Shown here piece by piece: positions 45,917 through 59,200 of a stretch of 64,000 nucleotides of DNA. Positions within the stretch are counted from its first letter, which is position 1, and the number at the start of each line of letters is the position of its first letter. Position numbers and translations under genes: made by a program. Under the pieces are notes generated by a model. That model saw only the letters and a program-made list of their open reading frames with translations, did not search any database and had not been told where the DNA came from. This DNA comes from Anthostomella pinea (Eukaryota; Ascomycota; Sordariomycetes; Xylariales; Xylariaceae): the NCBI GenBank assembly GCA_963556695.1, contig CAUWAG010000008.1:1240001-1304000 (forward strand). Direction: 5' to 3'.

Positions 45917-48900
45917 ATGCGGTTCGGCGACCAACTCCAGCAGGTCCTCCAGTCGACCGGGTCCTTCACGGGCTACCGGCCGCCCTTCGAGCTGGGCCAT
46001 GGCTACCTCACTGCGACAAAGTACTTCAAACAGCCACTATGCGGTAACGAAGAGGGCTGGGGGCCCCTGAGCCCTTTTCGGTACGACTTCACGCCATGCT
46101 TCCTCGATGTGTGGGTTTGCACTGTGGCTGTCTTCGGCATCGTCTGCGGAGCTCTGGCAATATGGTACGTTCTACGAAGACACAAGCCGGCAGAGATATC
46201 CAAAGATTGGCACTTTTGGACGAAACAGGTATGAGCAAACAGCTCCTGCTGCGAATTCTCGTATATGAGGCCAAGTGATGCTAACCTGTATTTGCAGTCT
46301 CTACTCGTCCTCATTGCCGCCGATATCGCTGTCCAGCTTGCTATCCAGATTGTCAACCTCCCCGGGATATGGTTCGGCGATTTTCGATTCCTGACAACAC
46401 TTCTGACGCTCCTATCGCTCGGTGTGATCTTTACGATACAATGGCTTGAACATTCCCGCATGAGGAATGCCAATGGCGTGGTTTTGTTCTATTGGCTGCT
46501 TCTATTGATCGCATATGCTGTCAAGCTTCGATCTTTGGTCTCTCAGCAGATATACGAAAAGAATATTCCGTACTTTGTGGCATACACCATTGGCTTCGGT
46601 CTCTCGACGATTGAGTTTCTCCTAGAATGGCTTTGGCCCAAGAGAGCAAGTGCATATGGAGCTCTGGTGGATGATGAAGGGGAGGAATGCCCTGTCGAAT
46701 ATGCGACGATTTTCTCCCGCCTCACCTTCTCATGGATGACTCCCATGATGAAGTTTGGATACAAAAAGTTCCTCGCCGAACAGGACCTATGGGGACTTGC
46801 CCCAGCCGACAAGACGTCTACCACAGGAGATCAGTTCGAAAAGGCATGGCAATACGAGTTGGAGCACAGGAAAAAGCCTTCCTTATGGATTGCCATGTTC
46901 AAATCATATGGTGGGCCTTACTCAGTTGCCACGCTCTTCAAGATCATCAACGACTTGGCGGCTTTTGCGCAGCCGCAACTGCTACGCTACCTCATCAGCT
47001 TCGTGGATTCCTACGGTAAGGGCAAAGAGCCACAACCTCCAGTCAAGGGCGCTGCTATTGCGATTGCCATGTTCGCCGTGGCCTTGTTGCAAACTAGCAT
47101 GATCGTAAGTACACCGTTATGAGACCTCCCGTGGTACCTTGGTAATCATGACGTGCTGATATTTATAACCGTAAAGCACCAATACTTCCAACTGGCCTTT
47201 GTAACAGGCATGCATATCAAGTCAGGCTTGGCATCAGCCATTTACAAGAAGTCGTTGAAGCTCTCGAACGAAGGCAGAGCGACAAAAACGACGGGTGACA
47301 TCGTCAACTACATGGCTGTTGATGCGCAACGTCTCCAGGACTTGACGCAGTTCGCCCAACAACTTTGGTCTGCCCCATTCCAAATCACCATCTGCATGAT
47401 CTCACTGTATCAGCTTGTTGGTTGGTCTATGCTCTCTGGAGTTGGTGTGATGCTTGTCATGATTCCCATTAACGGTTTCATCGCAAAGCTCATGAAGCGT
47501 CTGCAGAAACAGCAAATGAAGAACAAGGATTCGAGGAGTCGTCTCATAGCAGAGATTGTCAACAACATGAAAAGCATCAAGCTCTATGCTTGGAGCACAG
47601 CCTTCATGAATAAGCTCAACTATGTCAGAAACGACCTCGAGCTGAAGAATCTGCGCAAGATCGGTGCCGGACAAGCCTTCGCCAACTTCACTTGGTCTAC
47701 AACACCATTCCTGGTGTCGTGCTCGACTTTTGCTATTTTCGTGTGGACACACGATGTTCCACTGTCAACGGAGATAGTTTTTCCGGCACTGGCACTGTTC
47801 AACCTGCTCACTTTCCCGCTTGCTGTCTTGCCCATGGTCATCACGTCAATCATCGAAGCAAGTGTTGCCGTCGGCCGCCTGACGGAATACCTTGCCGCCG
47901 AAGAAGTACAGTCCGACGCAATTACCATCGGCCCTGCAGCCGAAGAAGTTGGAGACGAAGTGGTTGTCATCCGCAACGGAACATTCTCATGGAACCGGCA
48001 CGAGCCAAAGAATGTTCTCAAAGGCATCGACTTCACTGCTCACAAAGGAGAGCTTACGTGCGTCGTGGGTAGAGTCGGTCAAGGTAAATCCTCGCTGCTA
48101 CAGAGCATTCTCGGCGACCTATGGAAGGTAGAAGGAAGTGTCCAGGTTAACGGGAACGTCGCATATGTGGCTCAGCAACCATGGATCATGAATGCAACCG
48201 TAAAGGAGAACATCATTTTCGGGCATCGGTATGACTCGAATTTCTACGAAAAGACAGTCAAGGCAAGTGCGCTAGTTGATGATTTCGCACAGCTACCGGA
48301 CGGCGACGAAACTGTGGTTGGCGAAAGGGGTATTTCCTTGAGTGGTGGTCAAAAGGCTCGAGTTGCTCTCGCGCGGGCTGTGTACGCCCGAGCCGACATC
48401 TACCTACTTGACGATTGCTTGTCTGCGGTCGATTCTCACGTCGGGAGGCACATCATCGAGAACGTGTTGGGGCCGAAAGGTCTACTGAGCTCCAAGTGCC
48501 GAATCCTTGCCACCAACGCTATCTCGGTTTTGACAGACGCGGATTATATCTGCCAACTTAAGGACGGTGAGATCGTTGAAAGCGGAACTTTCCGCCAGCT
48601 GATGGCAATGAAGGGAGGGATTTCGGATCTTATCAAGAGCTCCGGACAGGAGTCTGGTCCAGCATCCTCGTCTCCCAGTCCTGAAGGATCAGGAAGCGAA
48701 ACGTCGAGCTACACTGAGCCGGATCGCAGCCAAGATAAAGAAGAGATGGAGGAGGCTCAAGAGGGCCTCGCCGAGCTGGCTCTCATCAGGACCGGACCGT
48801 CTTCGGGCGGGCAGAAGCGGGCGGGCAGCATGTCGACACTGAGGCGTGCCAGTGCTGCTAGCTTTAGGGGGCCCCGAGGCAAACTGACCGATGAGGAGGA

Positions 48901-51144
48901 TCCTAGCGCCAAGACCAGACAGACCAAAGAACACTCGGAACAAGGCAAGGTCAAGTGGAATGTCTACGCCGAATATGCCAAGACCAGCAACCTCGGAGCT
49001 GTCAGTATCTACCTGTTTACCCTGGTTGCGGCCCAGACTGCCCAGATTGGCGGCAGTGTGTGGCTCAAGAACTGGGCAGAGAGGAACAGCGAGGCGGGAG
49101 GCAATCCAGAGGTTGGGAAATACCTTGGCATCTACTTCGCTTTTGGTATTGGATCCGCCGCCTTGACGGTTGTGCAGACTTTGATTCTGTGGATTTTCTG
49201 CTCCATCGAAGCCTCGAGGAAGCTACACGAAAGAATGGCAACCGCTATATTTCGGTCCCCTATGTCGTTCTTCGACACAACACCAGCCGGAAGAATCCTC
49301 AATCGATTCTCGAGCGACGTGTACAAGCTTGATGAAGTCTTGGCCAGGACATTCAATATGCTCTTCGTGAACTTTGCACGCTCCGCTTTCACACTGGTTG
49401 TTATCTCAGTCGGCACTCCAATTTTCGTCGCTTTAATTGTCCCATTGAGTGCAGTGTATTATTGGGTCCAGCGATACTACCTTCGGACGTCACGAGAACT
49501 CAAACGATTGGACAGCGTCAGCCGCAGTCCAATCTATGCTCATTTCCAGGAGTCATTGGGCGGTATCAGCACCATTCGGGCATACCGGCAGCAGGAGAGG
49601 TTTGAGCTCGAAAACGAGTGGCGTGTTGATTCGAACCTGAGGGCTTACTTCCCATCCATCAGCGCCAATAGATGGTTGGCTATCCGTCTAGAGTTTCTTG
49701 GGGCCGTCATCATCCTCGGAGCTGCAGGATTCGCCATCATCTCAGTTACGAACCACAGTGGTTTGAGTGCCGGCATGGTGGGATTGGCCATGTCATACGC
49801 TCTACAGATCACGACATCACTCAACTGGATTGTTCGCCAGACCGTCGAGGTGGAGACAAACATCGTATCCGTGGAACGAGTGCTGGAGTATGCTCGCTTG
49901 CCAAGTGAAGCTCCTGAAATCATTCACCGACACAGACCCCCGGTTGCCTGGCCCGCGAACGGTGCGGTACAGTTCCACAACTACAGCACCCGCTACCGCG
50001 CTGGCTTGGATCTGGTTCTGAAAAACATCAACCTGGACATTAAATCGCATGAGAAGATTGGTGTGGTCGGGCGGACCGGGGCGGGGAAATCCTCCCTGAC
50101 GTTGGCCCTGTTTCGCTTGATAGAGCCTGATACCGGAGACATCAGTATCGACAATCTGAACACCTCCACAATTGGGTTGCTGGATTTGCGAAGGCGCCTC
50201 GCTATAATCCCTCAGGACGCGGCTCTTTTCGAAGGCACAGTTCGGGATAATCTGGATCCCGGCCATGTCCACGATGACACAGAGCTATGGAGTGTGCTAG
50301 GTAAGCGTTACACACGTCCCACCCTCCTTCACTACACTGCAAGACGGAAAGGGCACATGCTCTTGCGTAACTCTTTCCAGACCACTCGCCACCCCCCTTC
50401 TTAACCCAGGCTAATCCAATTGCGCACGCAGACCACGCGAGACTGAAGGAGCATGTGTCAAACATGGACGGTGGCCTTGAGGCTAGGATCAACGAAGGAG
50501 GTAAGTCGAATATTTCCGCTTTGTCTCGGCTTACTATGTTCTTCTGGTCATCGTTATCGTCATCGTCATCGTATCTTCGGGTACCCGCAAGATCGTGTTA
50601 TGGTACACAGCAGCGAGCGAGTCCAATTTCAGCATGTCAAATTTTCATCGTCGACTTGTGCCCCTGCTCTCCCAGTTTGCCTCTCCAATCTACACGTATA
50701 CTCTACGTCGTCATTGGCACACGCATCTCAACGAAAATGCAGCCGCAGATCAACTTGAATACCTATTATCGATCTATTGATTGTGTTTACATATCAGCTA
50801 ACACATTGTTCTTCCCAGGATCCAACCTTTCTTCAGGTCAACGCCAATTGATCTCCCTAGCTCGTGCTATGCTTACACCATCCAACATCCTAGTCCTGGA
50901 TGAGGCGACTGCAGCCGTGGACGTGGAGACAGACGCCATGCTGCAGACCACGCTGCGGTCCGACCTGTTCTCACACCGCACCATCATCACTGTTGCTCAC
51001 CGTATCAACACCATCCTTGACAGTGATAGAGTAGTGGTCCTCGACAAGGGCGAAGTGGTCGAATTCGACACACCTCAGGCACTTCTCAAGAAAAAGGGCG
51101 TGTTCTACGGCTTAGTCAAGCAGGCTGGTCTCGACACGGAGTAG
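45917..51144 (+). CDS. ABCC/MRP-type ABC transporter (YCF1/BPT1-like)
   Basis: This is a full-size ABC transporter predicted to move glutathione conjugates, metals or bile-pigment-like anions into the vacuole, as yeast Ycf1 does. Exons are 45917-46228, 46298-47104, 47177-50300, 50432-50500 and 50819-51144, giving 1545 aa, close to Ycf1 length. The order is an MRP-specific N-terminal membrane domain (TMD0), TMD1, NBD1, a Ser/Glu-rich linker, TMD2 and NBD2. NBD1 has Walker [11 protein letters not shown] (Lys677), signature [16 protein letters not shown] and Walker [15 protein letters not shown]2 has Walker [11 protein letters not shown] (Lys1344), signature [16 protein letters not shown] and Walker [13 protein letters not shown]. 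As in MRPs, NBD1 has Asp instead of the catalytic Glu after Walker B, so NBD2 should do most hydrolysis. The intron inside NBD2 before the signature motif is 318 nt, unusually long. Confidence 0.94.
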
Positions 51145-51719
51145 GTCGACTGTGGACCTGACCTGTCCGAGGTCCCAGGTCAGTCAAAACGCGCTGGAAA
51201 GATGAAGGCTGTATTAGACGGAGCAACGGAGTGCGGAGTTCTCTGAAAAAAGTGGCTTGTTTTGTTTCGAGTAGCCATCTGTGGCCTGTACAAAGCGCAT
51301 TTTCCCGCACGTTGATAGAAGTAATAAATAGCACAGCGAAAACTGGAGGTTGACAAAGACCCAGTGCACTACTCACCGTCGATGATCCAACTAGAGCATA
51401 CTCTACATACATATCTTTCTCTTGAGTAGCGAGTACTAGGTTGATACCTGCAACAAGCAATGTCGGCTGGGTAACACGGCGCCCCAGCTCGGTAAGTCAT
51501 GCCTCAGCTACAATTTACTCCGTGTGCGCCATGGCGGCTGGCTCGTCCGAGTCGGATCTGAAAGCAGGGTGTGTCTACCTACCTGGGCTCGATCGATTAC
51601 ATATGTCGGCGCATGATGCATTCATGGGCCTTGGTACTTACATGGCGTGGTAGGAAGAAAAAAATCCGGTCGATCCATGGAGAGAGAGAAGAAACGTAGG
51701 TAGGTACGTCAACGTGCTA
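51145..51719. other. Intergenic between ABC transporter and transposon
   Basis: This is the 3' flank of the ABC transporter, with a GTAGGTAGGTACGT motif at 51696-51709 just before the TA target site of the transposon. No gene is visible. Confidence 0.65.
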
Positions 51720-51747
51720 CACTGACCCTCCAAAAGTCTCCGAGCAT
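51720..51747 (+). repeat. Terminal inverted repeat, element 2, left
   Basis: Starts CACT directly after the TA target. Pairs with 53041-53068 at 20 of 28 positions and shares AAGTCTCCG with the element 1 repeats. Confidence 0.88.
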
Positions 51748-51828
51748 CCACCACGCTAGTTTCAAAACGCGTCTACGCGCTCGCGACCCCCTTCCTTCTT
51801 CACCTTTTATTTACTCAACACCAAAACA

Positions 51829-52935
51829 ATAGATTTACAAAAGGTTGATACAATTCTGACCGCAAATCGCGGGTCAAACCAGGAATTTACTTTCGAAATT
51901 CGTGCAGCTATTGTGGCTGCCAGGGCGGCAGGCGCAAGGCGCGACGATGTCGCGAGCGCGTTCCATCTGGATTGGCCTCAAACCGTGACCGACATTATCA
52001 ACACTACTAGAGAGCATAACACCATGGTCTCTCGACCTCGAGAGGGAGCCACAAGGCCTCTAAACAAGCACGAAGAAGCTCAGCTAATTAAAATAGCACG
52101 AAAGTACCCCAGGGCCACCTACAGAGAGCTCAAGAAGGAGAGCAGGGTCCTCAGCTCCTATACCACTATCAAGCGCGTTCTTCGCACTCACGGGCTTCGC
52201 AAGTAGAAGGCGGCGAAGCGGATCAAGCTTCCGGAAGATGACGCACGAGAGAGGCTCGCTTTTTGCAATAAATACGACTCCCCGGAGGCTCTGGAGGAGC
52301 TGATGCGAACGCTCTTCTCAGACAAAGTCATGGTCCAGAATTCATCCGATAATCCGGGCGATTGGGTCATCCGCCTCTCTTCTGAACGTTACAGGCAGGA
52401 TCTCGTGAACCCTCGGAGCCATGAGAGACCCCGTATCTCCATTATGTGTTGGGCCTTGATCTGGTTACGCGGCGGAGAAGGTGGTCTAGGCAAAATCATC
52501 TTCTGCGAGCCCGATGAGGATGCTCCTCGCGGAGGAGTATCTTCAGCTTCATATCAAGACGTCCTTGAGAAAGGGCTCCTTCTGTTCTACGAGGCTGGGG
52601 ATCCTTTTATGCAAGATAACGCTCGCATCCATCGATTTGGAGGCACTCCAGAGTGGCTAGAGGAGCACGGCATCTGAACGATCGACTGGCCTGCTCACAG
52701 CCCTGATTTGAACCCGATCGAGCACGTTTGGGCACTTCTAAAGAAACAGATACAGAGAATCGAGCCTGGTTTCGCTGATTTGAAGGCTAATATTGCCCAC
52801 GAGGCATATGCCAGACAGTTAATCGAAAGGCCGTGGTCAGAGATCGATCCTGAGGATGTACGCGTTCTCGTCGAATCTCTCGGCAACCGAATCGCCGCAG
52901 TGAAAAGGGCAGGTGGTTGGTACACACACTATTGA
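51829..52935 (+). pseudogene. Tc1/mariner transposase pseudogene, copy 2 (RIP-like point changes)
   Basis: One uninterrupted reading phase of 369 codons can be followed from an ATA at 51829 to the terminal TGA. Alignment with copy 1 (MDINEMGTVL against xDLQKVDTIL) shows that the ATA sits where copy 1 has its start ATG. Internal stops are TAG at 52204-52206, where copy 1 has Trp (GLNKW), and TGA at 52675-52677, where copy 1 has Trp (HGIW). All three are G-to-A changes on the coding strand. The DDE domain is otherwise well kept: FSDKVMVQN, QDNARIH, SPDLNPIEHVW, with 34 residues between the second Asp and the Glu (DD34E, Tc1 type). The N-terminus has the helix-turn-helix region FEIRAAIVAARAAGARRDDV. 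It is inactive as it stands. Confidence 0.94.
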
Positions 52936-53040
52936 ATGGCTTATACAATGTAGTTTTTTTCATATTATTACAGTGAGAGATGGGTGCGTGGTGAATGCTG
53001 AAAGTTGGAGGGTGTAGGCGTGTAGGGCTGCTCGAAAAGT

Positions 53041-53068
53041 GGGCTCGAAGACTTCTGGTCGGGGAGTG
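53041..53068 (-). repeat. Terminal inverted repeat, element 2, right
   Basis: Inverted partner of 51720-51747, followed by TA at 53069-53070. Confidence 0.88.
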
Positions 53069-53165
53069 TACTACGGTACTGCTGCAGTGTTTTGTTCCAT
53101 GTTCACCAGAGCTCGGCTCGACTCGACTCTAGTATGGCGAGTTACGGGTGGCAGTGAGTGAGTGG

Positions 53166-53235
53166 TGTCTACTTGGACAGCATGTCTACTTGGGACAGCA
53201 TGTCTACTTGGGACAGCATGTCTACTTGGACAGCA
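53166..53235. repeat. 17/18-bp tandem repeat, 4 copies
   Basis: Four adjacent units of TGTCTACTTGGACAGCA, the middle two with one extra G. The array starts about 100 bp after the second transposon. Confidence 0.95.
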
Positions 53236-56200
53236 TGTCGCATGAGATGGGCGTTTGGGATGAGGTTGTCAAGGGGTACGTAGCTGCGTCAGTTGAGGCT
53301 CAGTTGGGGTTGTTGTCGGCTGTCACATAACCATCGCACACAAGATCTGGCGTTCGCGCCGACGCCGTCGCTGGCGCCCGGGATCGAAACTATTGATGCT
53401 ACTGCTACGAGCTATATACGGGTGTGTTGCATATGTACAGTGCTGTGGAGAGAGCGGCGGCGCCTTTCTTGTGTGTGCATGTTGGGGCTTGTGGTTCGTC
53501 GCTTGCATGCCGTGTGTATTGTCCTTGAGATGTTCGTGTATACGTGCTTCAGGTATGTAGGTATTGATTTGTATCACCTACGCCTTCAGATGTGGGAAGG
53601 CAGACAGCTAGCTAGCTCGGTTCAAGATAGACACGAGCAAGAACAACCCGTCGTGCTACGCTAACGCTGTGTTTCGGTCGCGCAGAGAAGTGTCGATGCC
53701 TTGTCCTGGCCCTCGACCTTGTGTTGGATGCATAAGCTTCCTCCTGGTGCGTTGTCAAGTGTCTCTCTCACACGAAGCCTCGGGCTTTCGGCCTGCGTTG
53801 CGCTACACACTTCGGAGCAGCAACATGGGCGGAGGTTCTGTATGGGACATGCGTGTCTAAGAAGGCTCCAGGCGGTCTGTCTAGCCACGTTGCGCTATGG
53901 CTATGATTGTGTGCAGGTAGCGTGTGTGGTGTGCGGATGTGACTGTGCGCCATGCTGCCTTTAGTGCAACATGGTTGGCTGGCCCGGTTCGAATTTGTGC
54001 CTTTTTTTGGCCCGTCTTACTACATATACATGGACGATTGACGGACGCCACGACGTGGTTCGGAATGCGGGGACGAATGAGAGTCTTGGAGGTTGATTAG
54101 TATTGGGAATGATGGCGATGGGCAGCGGGCTGCTGACGACGGGTGAGACTCTCCGTCGCTATGAAGAGGAAGAGCCCAATACGCCCCCGAGGTGGTCGAC
54201 AGAGCACGAGTCTTACATGCCACAGCGTCTTTGGGCGATCGCTAAGAGCCGCGATCACCCGTCTCTAGTTCAGCCCGTCATACCCTCAAACGGTGTATTC
54301 ACATGAGAGAATGCGAGTCATCGTGGGAGCTGCTGTCACACGGCCCCTCGGATAAACCTGCGTTTCGACTCGTGGCCTGGCGAGAAGGGTTGGGCGGTGG
54401 CGTCCCATTCGTATCGCATATTGTTGCCTTCTCCTGATTACCCAGGCATCGCAGCAGGTCTGGCTCCGCCGAGAGGTTGCTGAATGCAACCGCGCCGGCA
54501 TCCATCTAAGACAGTCGATTATGCAGGCAGAATCGAAAACGGACCAAGCGCGAGGCGTCGTCGGTAGACTCATGCAGCTGTCATGCTGTGTAATGTCAAG
54601 CAGCGAGAGAGTGAGGGGGTTCGGACGTCAATGGACGGCGGTGCTCCAATGCCCCCATTGGGAATTGTTGGGAGCTTGTAGGCAGCAGGGCACGACAGGT
54701 ACTCGCCCATTGCCTAGCTGTCCCAGAGTGGAAAAACCCCCCTGAGCCATCATGAACATCAAGCAACTGGCAGAAGGATCTTCTTCGGGTGATGACCGCT
54801 CAACGATCCTGGCAGCTTGCCGCGTGGTTCCGAGCTTGACAGCAACGCCCACCAGGGAATTGCCCCTGCTGATCTGGGATCGACGGATCTGCTTTGACTT
54901 GTGATACTGTGTAGTGAAAGGTGTCGGAACAAGGCTCCTAAGACCATGACTGGCCCGGTCTCCCCAATCGCCATAGGCTGGCTCTCACCATATTGTGGTA
55001 GCGTGACAGGGGACATAAAATGCAGGTATCTGTGAGGTATCGGGATCGTAAATGTGATTACCCCTGTGATATCCGGGTGCTTGGTACGACTGCAGTAGAG
55101 ACGTCGGAGATATTTCCCTATCTTCGGTCCATCGTGGACATGTGTGACTGGATTAGCGTTTTATGGCCAGGGTGTGCTTAAAGGACGCCCAGGGTAGGGA
55201 GGGGGTTACAACATTCGCATTGGTGCTTTTCTGGCATCGCTTGCCTGATGAGAACCTCAGAGCTTAATGAGGCCGGGTGCATTACGCTGACGCCCAGTTA
55301 GTCACCGTACAACAGTGGTTGCTGTGTGGCCATGTCCGCTTATCCAGGTGTGATGGTCCATGGGTCGCTGTTGGTTACGACTTCACCAACGCCAAGTCGG
55401 CTTAGCTCCGAGGTATATTCTGGTCAGTTAAGGGGGTGGATTCCGACGAATGAGAGCCTCCAGCTGTCAATAAAGATGAGAGTCTTGCCCAAACGACGGG
55501 GATCTCTAACCGCTTTGGTACCCCGAGTTGGACACCATGGCCACTGACAGACGCAGTTCACCCTGTTGCGCTGGTTGGGGTTCTCAGGCTGCGATTCGTA
55601 CAGCGGCGCTTCCTCATCTGGTGCATGTACACATACCGTTCGGGACCGAGTGGTAGATGCTGAGAAGTCACTCACCATATTGTATCACGAGACGCTCGAC
55701 ATATGCCGCAGGGGTCCCATGAGAACCATAACACACGTCAATATGGACCCGAACGGCGCAGCCAGCTTGACTGTTGAAAGGAAGAAGGCGTTTCCATCGC
55801 TGCTATATGTAGGTAGTAGACGGACTTGGCTCCCGCCCTCGAGGGAAACCGGTTGCGTGGGGGCGCCGAGTCGCACGGTAGATCATCGCGGACGAGGACC
55901 TCATGGCGTGGCCGTACCTTGTAGAGCGCGTATGAAGTAATGCTACTTGGAATTACATCCGTGGTGGACTAGAGCAAGTCGCTAGGTCGGGAAGAGACGA
56001 GGGCAGCTCCAGTAACATGGTGATGGGCTCTACGCAGGGGCAAAGGCAAAGGCACATCTCCAGCCACCGTGCCTTGCTTAGAGAGGGTAGACCCGACAAC
56101 TTAGTAGCAGCAACCAACAACAGCTTGCTGAGCGTGTAGGCGGCACCACCGAGTCCAATCCTGGTAAGTGAGACCAGATGACAACCATTCAAGAGCAAGG

Positions 56201-59200
56201 CGCCTATGACATGGCCAGAATATTGGATGCTGTGGTATCGACCACGAGGGAGGAACTGCCTTTTTCGAGAGGCGTTGCGCATCTCCTGCGGTGGTGGAAT
56301 CTCGAATCCCACCCATGATATGACCTTCGGCTCAGGAGGCGAAGGTCTAGCGGGCCGAACGACGGGCATCGGGAGAGCATGGTTCAGACCTTTGTGACTC
56401 TGGTTCACCAATCTGCCAGGACGGGGGACCCCGGTCTTCAGCTGCGGCGTGGGGGTCAAGAGTGGCTCGAGATATTCCAGACTTGGGAAGGGCCGGGACA
56501 TCTCATACGGACACGGCTGGTTCCGACTTGCCCTCCCGCCTTTCAACGTTGTCGTGGACAAGGAGAATCACTCCTGGTGCAGTGATAGTGATGCCCGTGC
56601 ATCTCGTTGCTTTTCTCTCCTTCCTTCCAGTCGAGTGACTCGAGTCCAGTCGACCTCCGAACAGCCCCAGGCTTGGCGTAGAAGCCTTCCGCATGGTCAA
56701 GGGTTTGGGGTAACATCGTGACCAGTAGATGGCGGGGTTATTGACTCAAGACTCCAATCTGGAGGTGCAAGTGAAGCCGGTGCTGTCAGTGTCACAGTGC
56801 TGACAGCTCTTGGCAATATTCGCGCTTCAGAATACTCCATCTAATAAGGTAAGTCAATGTTGCCCCTGGATCGGTCTTCTTGCTGGTGCTAGATATGTAG
56901 GTAAGATGAAGAAGACGTCCATGTGTGGAATACATACCCAGTGTCCGCGGCGGCTAATAACGGCATGCTTATTAGATAGGTAACTTACTGGGCAGGAGTG
57001 CGATCAGTGATCAGCAAGCCACCGCGATTGCATACATGCTTACTCGCATGGTCAAGTAGGCACCTGATAGTTATCACCACTCTCGTTGGCGGTCAACATT
57101 GCAGACTGATGACGCACGTACAGGGAGACAGGGTGCCAGCCGTTGGCAGCTTGTCCGATTCATGCGGGACGTCAGTATCATAGCATCGCCCTGCAGCACA
57201 TCTCCAATCCAAGCAGTGAGCACCTCCAACAAGGGCTCCCTTGCTGATCAGTAATGTATACTGTATCTTGCCCTCGTGCTGCTGGTAGCTCCACGCGCCA
57301 CGGGTCGCCACGCTCTTGTATCCGCTGAGCTAGACTAGATGTCGAGCACCCGTGGGCCTGGCCCATGAAAATGCGCCCATCGTGGTATCGTGCAGTATCT
57401 GTCGGAGTTGGAGATAGAGTTGGAGATGGAGATGGAGATGGGAACAAACGGGGTTTATGACATGTTACCAGCGATCGTCGTTGGGAATCTCGTAGTTCCG
57501 GATCAGTCCAATTGCCCGCTGGCGCTAATGGAATGTGCCGAACTATACCCAACTCAGACGGATTAGTATTGGTTCGTTTCCGAGGTCGACAGCTGGAGCA
57601 GCTTGCAGGTATCCTACTTTAGGTACGGTACCTACACTGAGCTTCGCTACCGTATGGGCATCTAGTTATACGTGAAGTACGTACATAGTAGTCAACTGTG
57701 CGGCTAACTACATGTATTAGCAAGGGCTGTTGCTAGTCCTGGCATGACATTGTATACTTTAGGTTAACTTTGAAAGCAACAAATCATCCACATTGACCCT
57801 ATTCTAACCACACTCGGGACTCGTTTCCAAGACCAACATGAACATTGACGGGAAGGCCTGCAGACCACGGCCCACAAACCACAGCCCACCTGAACCCGCT
57901 GTGCATTTTGGCATCCCACCGCTATACCACCAAGGCTCAAGCCCACTAAAAGCAGCCCCTGAGATACTTTGGGAGGGTCCTGTCACCCCCTTGTCACTAC
58001 CGGGGTGAACTCTCACACACAGAACACATCATGGACATTGTGTTTTTTCTTTCTTTTGCGGCTTTCTGCACCAGATTACTGTTCGCTTCCACTTCTCATT
58101 GGTGTCAAAGTCGCTCCCTACATCGCACGTAGGCCCAGTTGGTCGCAGTGGTCGAGGCGACCCCAGCGGTGGCGCCAGCAGTTAGGTACTCTTATCCAAA
58201 TCGCCAGCGAGAGGAACTCCGTACACGGCCCGGTGTAGTTCGTGATGGCTTCACCCCATTGGCACCCAACACAGGTAGGATTGCCGCCAGATCACTTCTC
58301 GTCAACGGCAGTCTCGGAGCATGTGTACGAAGTACAGCACTACCTATATGCCTATGCCTTACCGACGTACCTACCACCAGTGCCCTTCCCCACTGTGCAT
58401 CGGAATATGCATCCAGGTCAGTTGGGGATTTATCCATGCACACGGCCGCTACCACCTCGGCTTTTGGGTATTTGCGAATGCTGTGGAGCGAAAGTTTCTC
58501 ATCTATCTTCCTCTCTGCCTCATGTCATTTGGTCATACCCCTCCCATACGGTAGTCCGCGCCCCTTGATTGCTGCCATGCAGACTGCGGTCCATGATCCA
58601 TCTCCAAGCTGCATTCGAACACCACCGCATGCTCGAATCGACTGATCGGGGACGTCTTGACTCTTCACACCCTGAGCTTATCATAGAAACGAGGGACAGG
58701 GGTCGCCAGCTCTCTGCCTAATCCTTGCCCGCCCATCGACTAGTATTCGACAACCACACTGTGTCTTCTCCATAGACCTTACCTCTTTCTATCTGCAGAC
58801 TGCAAGATCCGTTCCTTTTTTCCATGTCCGTGCTGGATTATTAACGGGAGCCACGGTGGTTTCGTGATCGAAGGGGACCATCATCTTGCAACGTCATGTT
58901 TTCGCTGCTGGGTCGTTAATTCTCTTACGAATGTCCAAACCCGCTGAGAGCTCCGTCACACACTATACTTATCCGACTTCCTCCCACCACTGCTTCGTTT
59001 GTCCTTACTCCACGGGGACCACGAGTTTGTACATGCTACTCATCTATCACCGTGTTGGGGTCCCTCAGCTTCAACTAGTGAGGACTGTGACATTGGCCAT
59101 CGGCCAGCCGCCCACTCTCATACTTCAGCTGCAACACGCATGACTCTTAATAGTTTCAAGGTGTCGTCGTTGATGTCGGATTGACATTACCATACTGAGC

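Larger units (their letters stand above)
51720..53068 (+). mobile_element. Tc1/mariner transposon, degenerate copy 2
   Basis: A 1349-bp element flanked by TA at 51718-51719 and 53069-53070. The 28-bp terminal inverted repeats (51720-51747 and 53041-53068) match at 20 of 28 positions; both begin CACT, as in copy 1. It carries one transposase frame on the plus strand inactivated by point changes only, with no frameshift. Element length, repeat length and the DD34E protein fit Tc1/mariner. Its protein is clearly related to copy 1 but much diverged, so this is a sister family rather than a recent duplicate. Confidence 0.93.

Noticed and set aside
53920..54008. GGTTCGAATT followed by a run of seven T, resembling a tRNA 3' end
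   Set aside because: The flanking bases do not form a T stem or acceptor stem, and no A box lies at the right distance.
55953..56561. 202-codon minus-strand frame in the gene-poor region
   Set aside because: No family features, and it overlaps plus-strand frames; probably chance.
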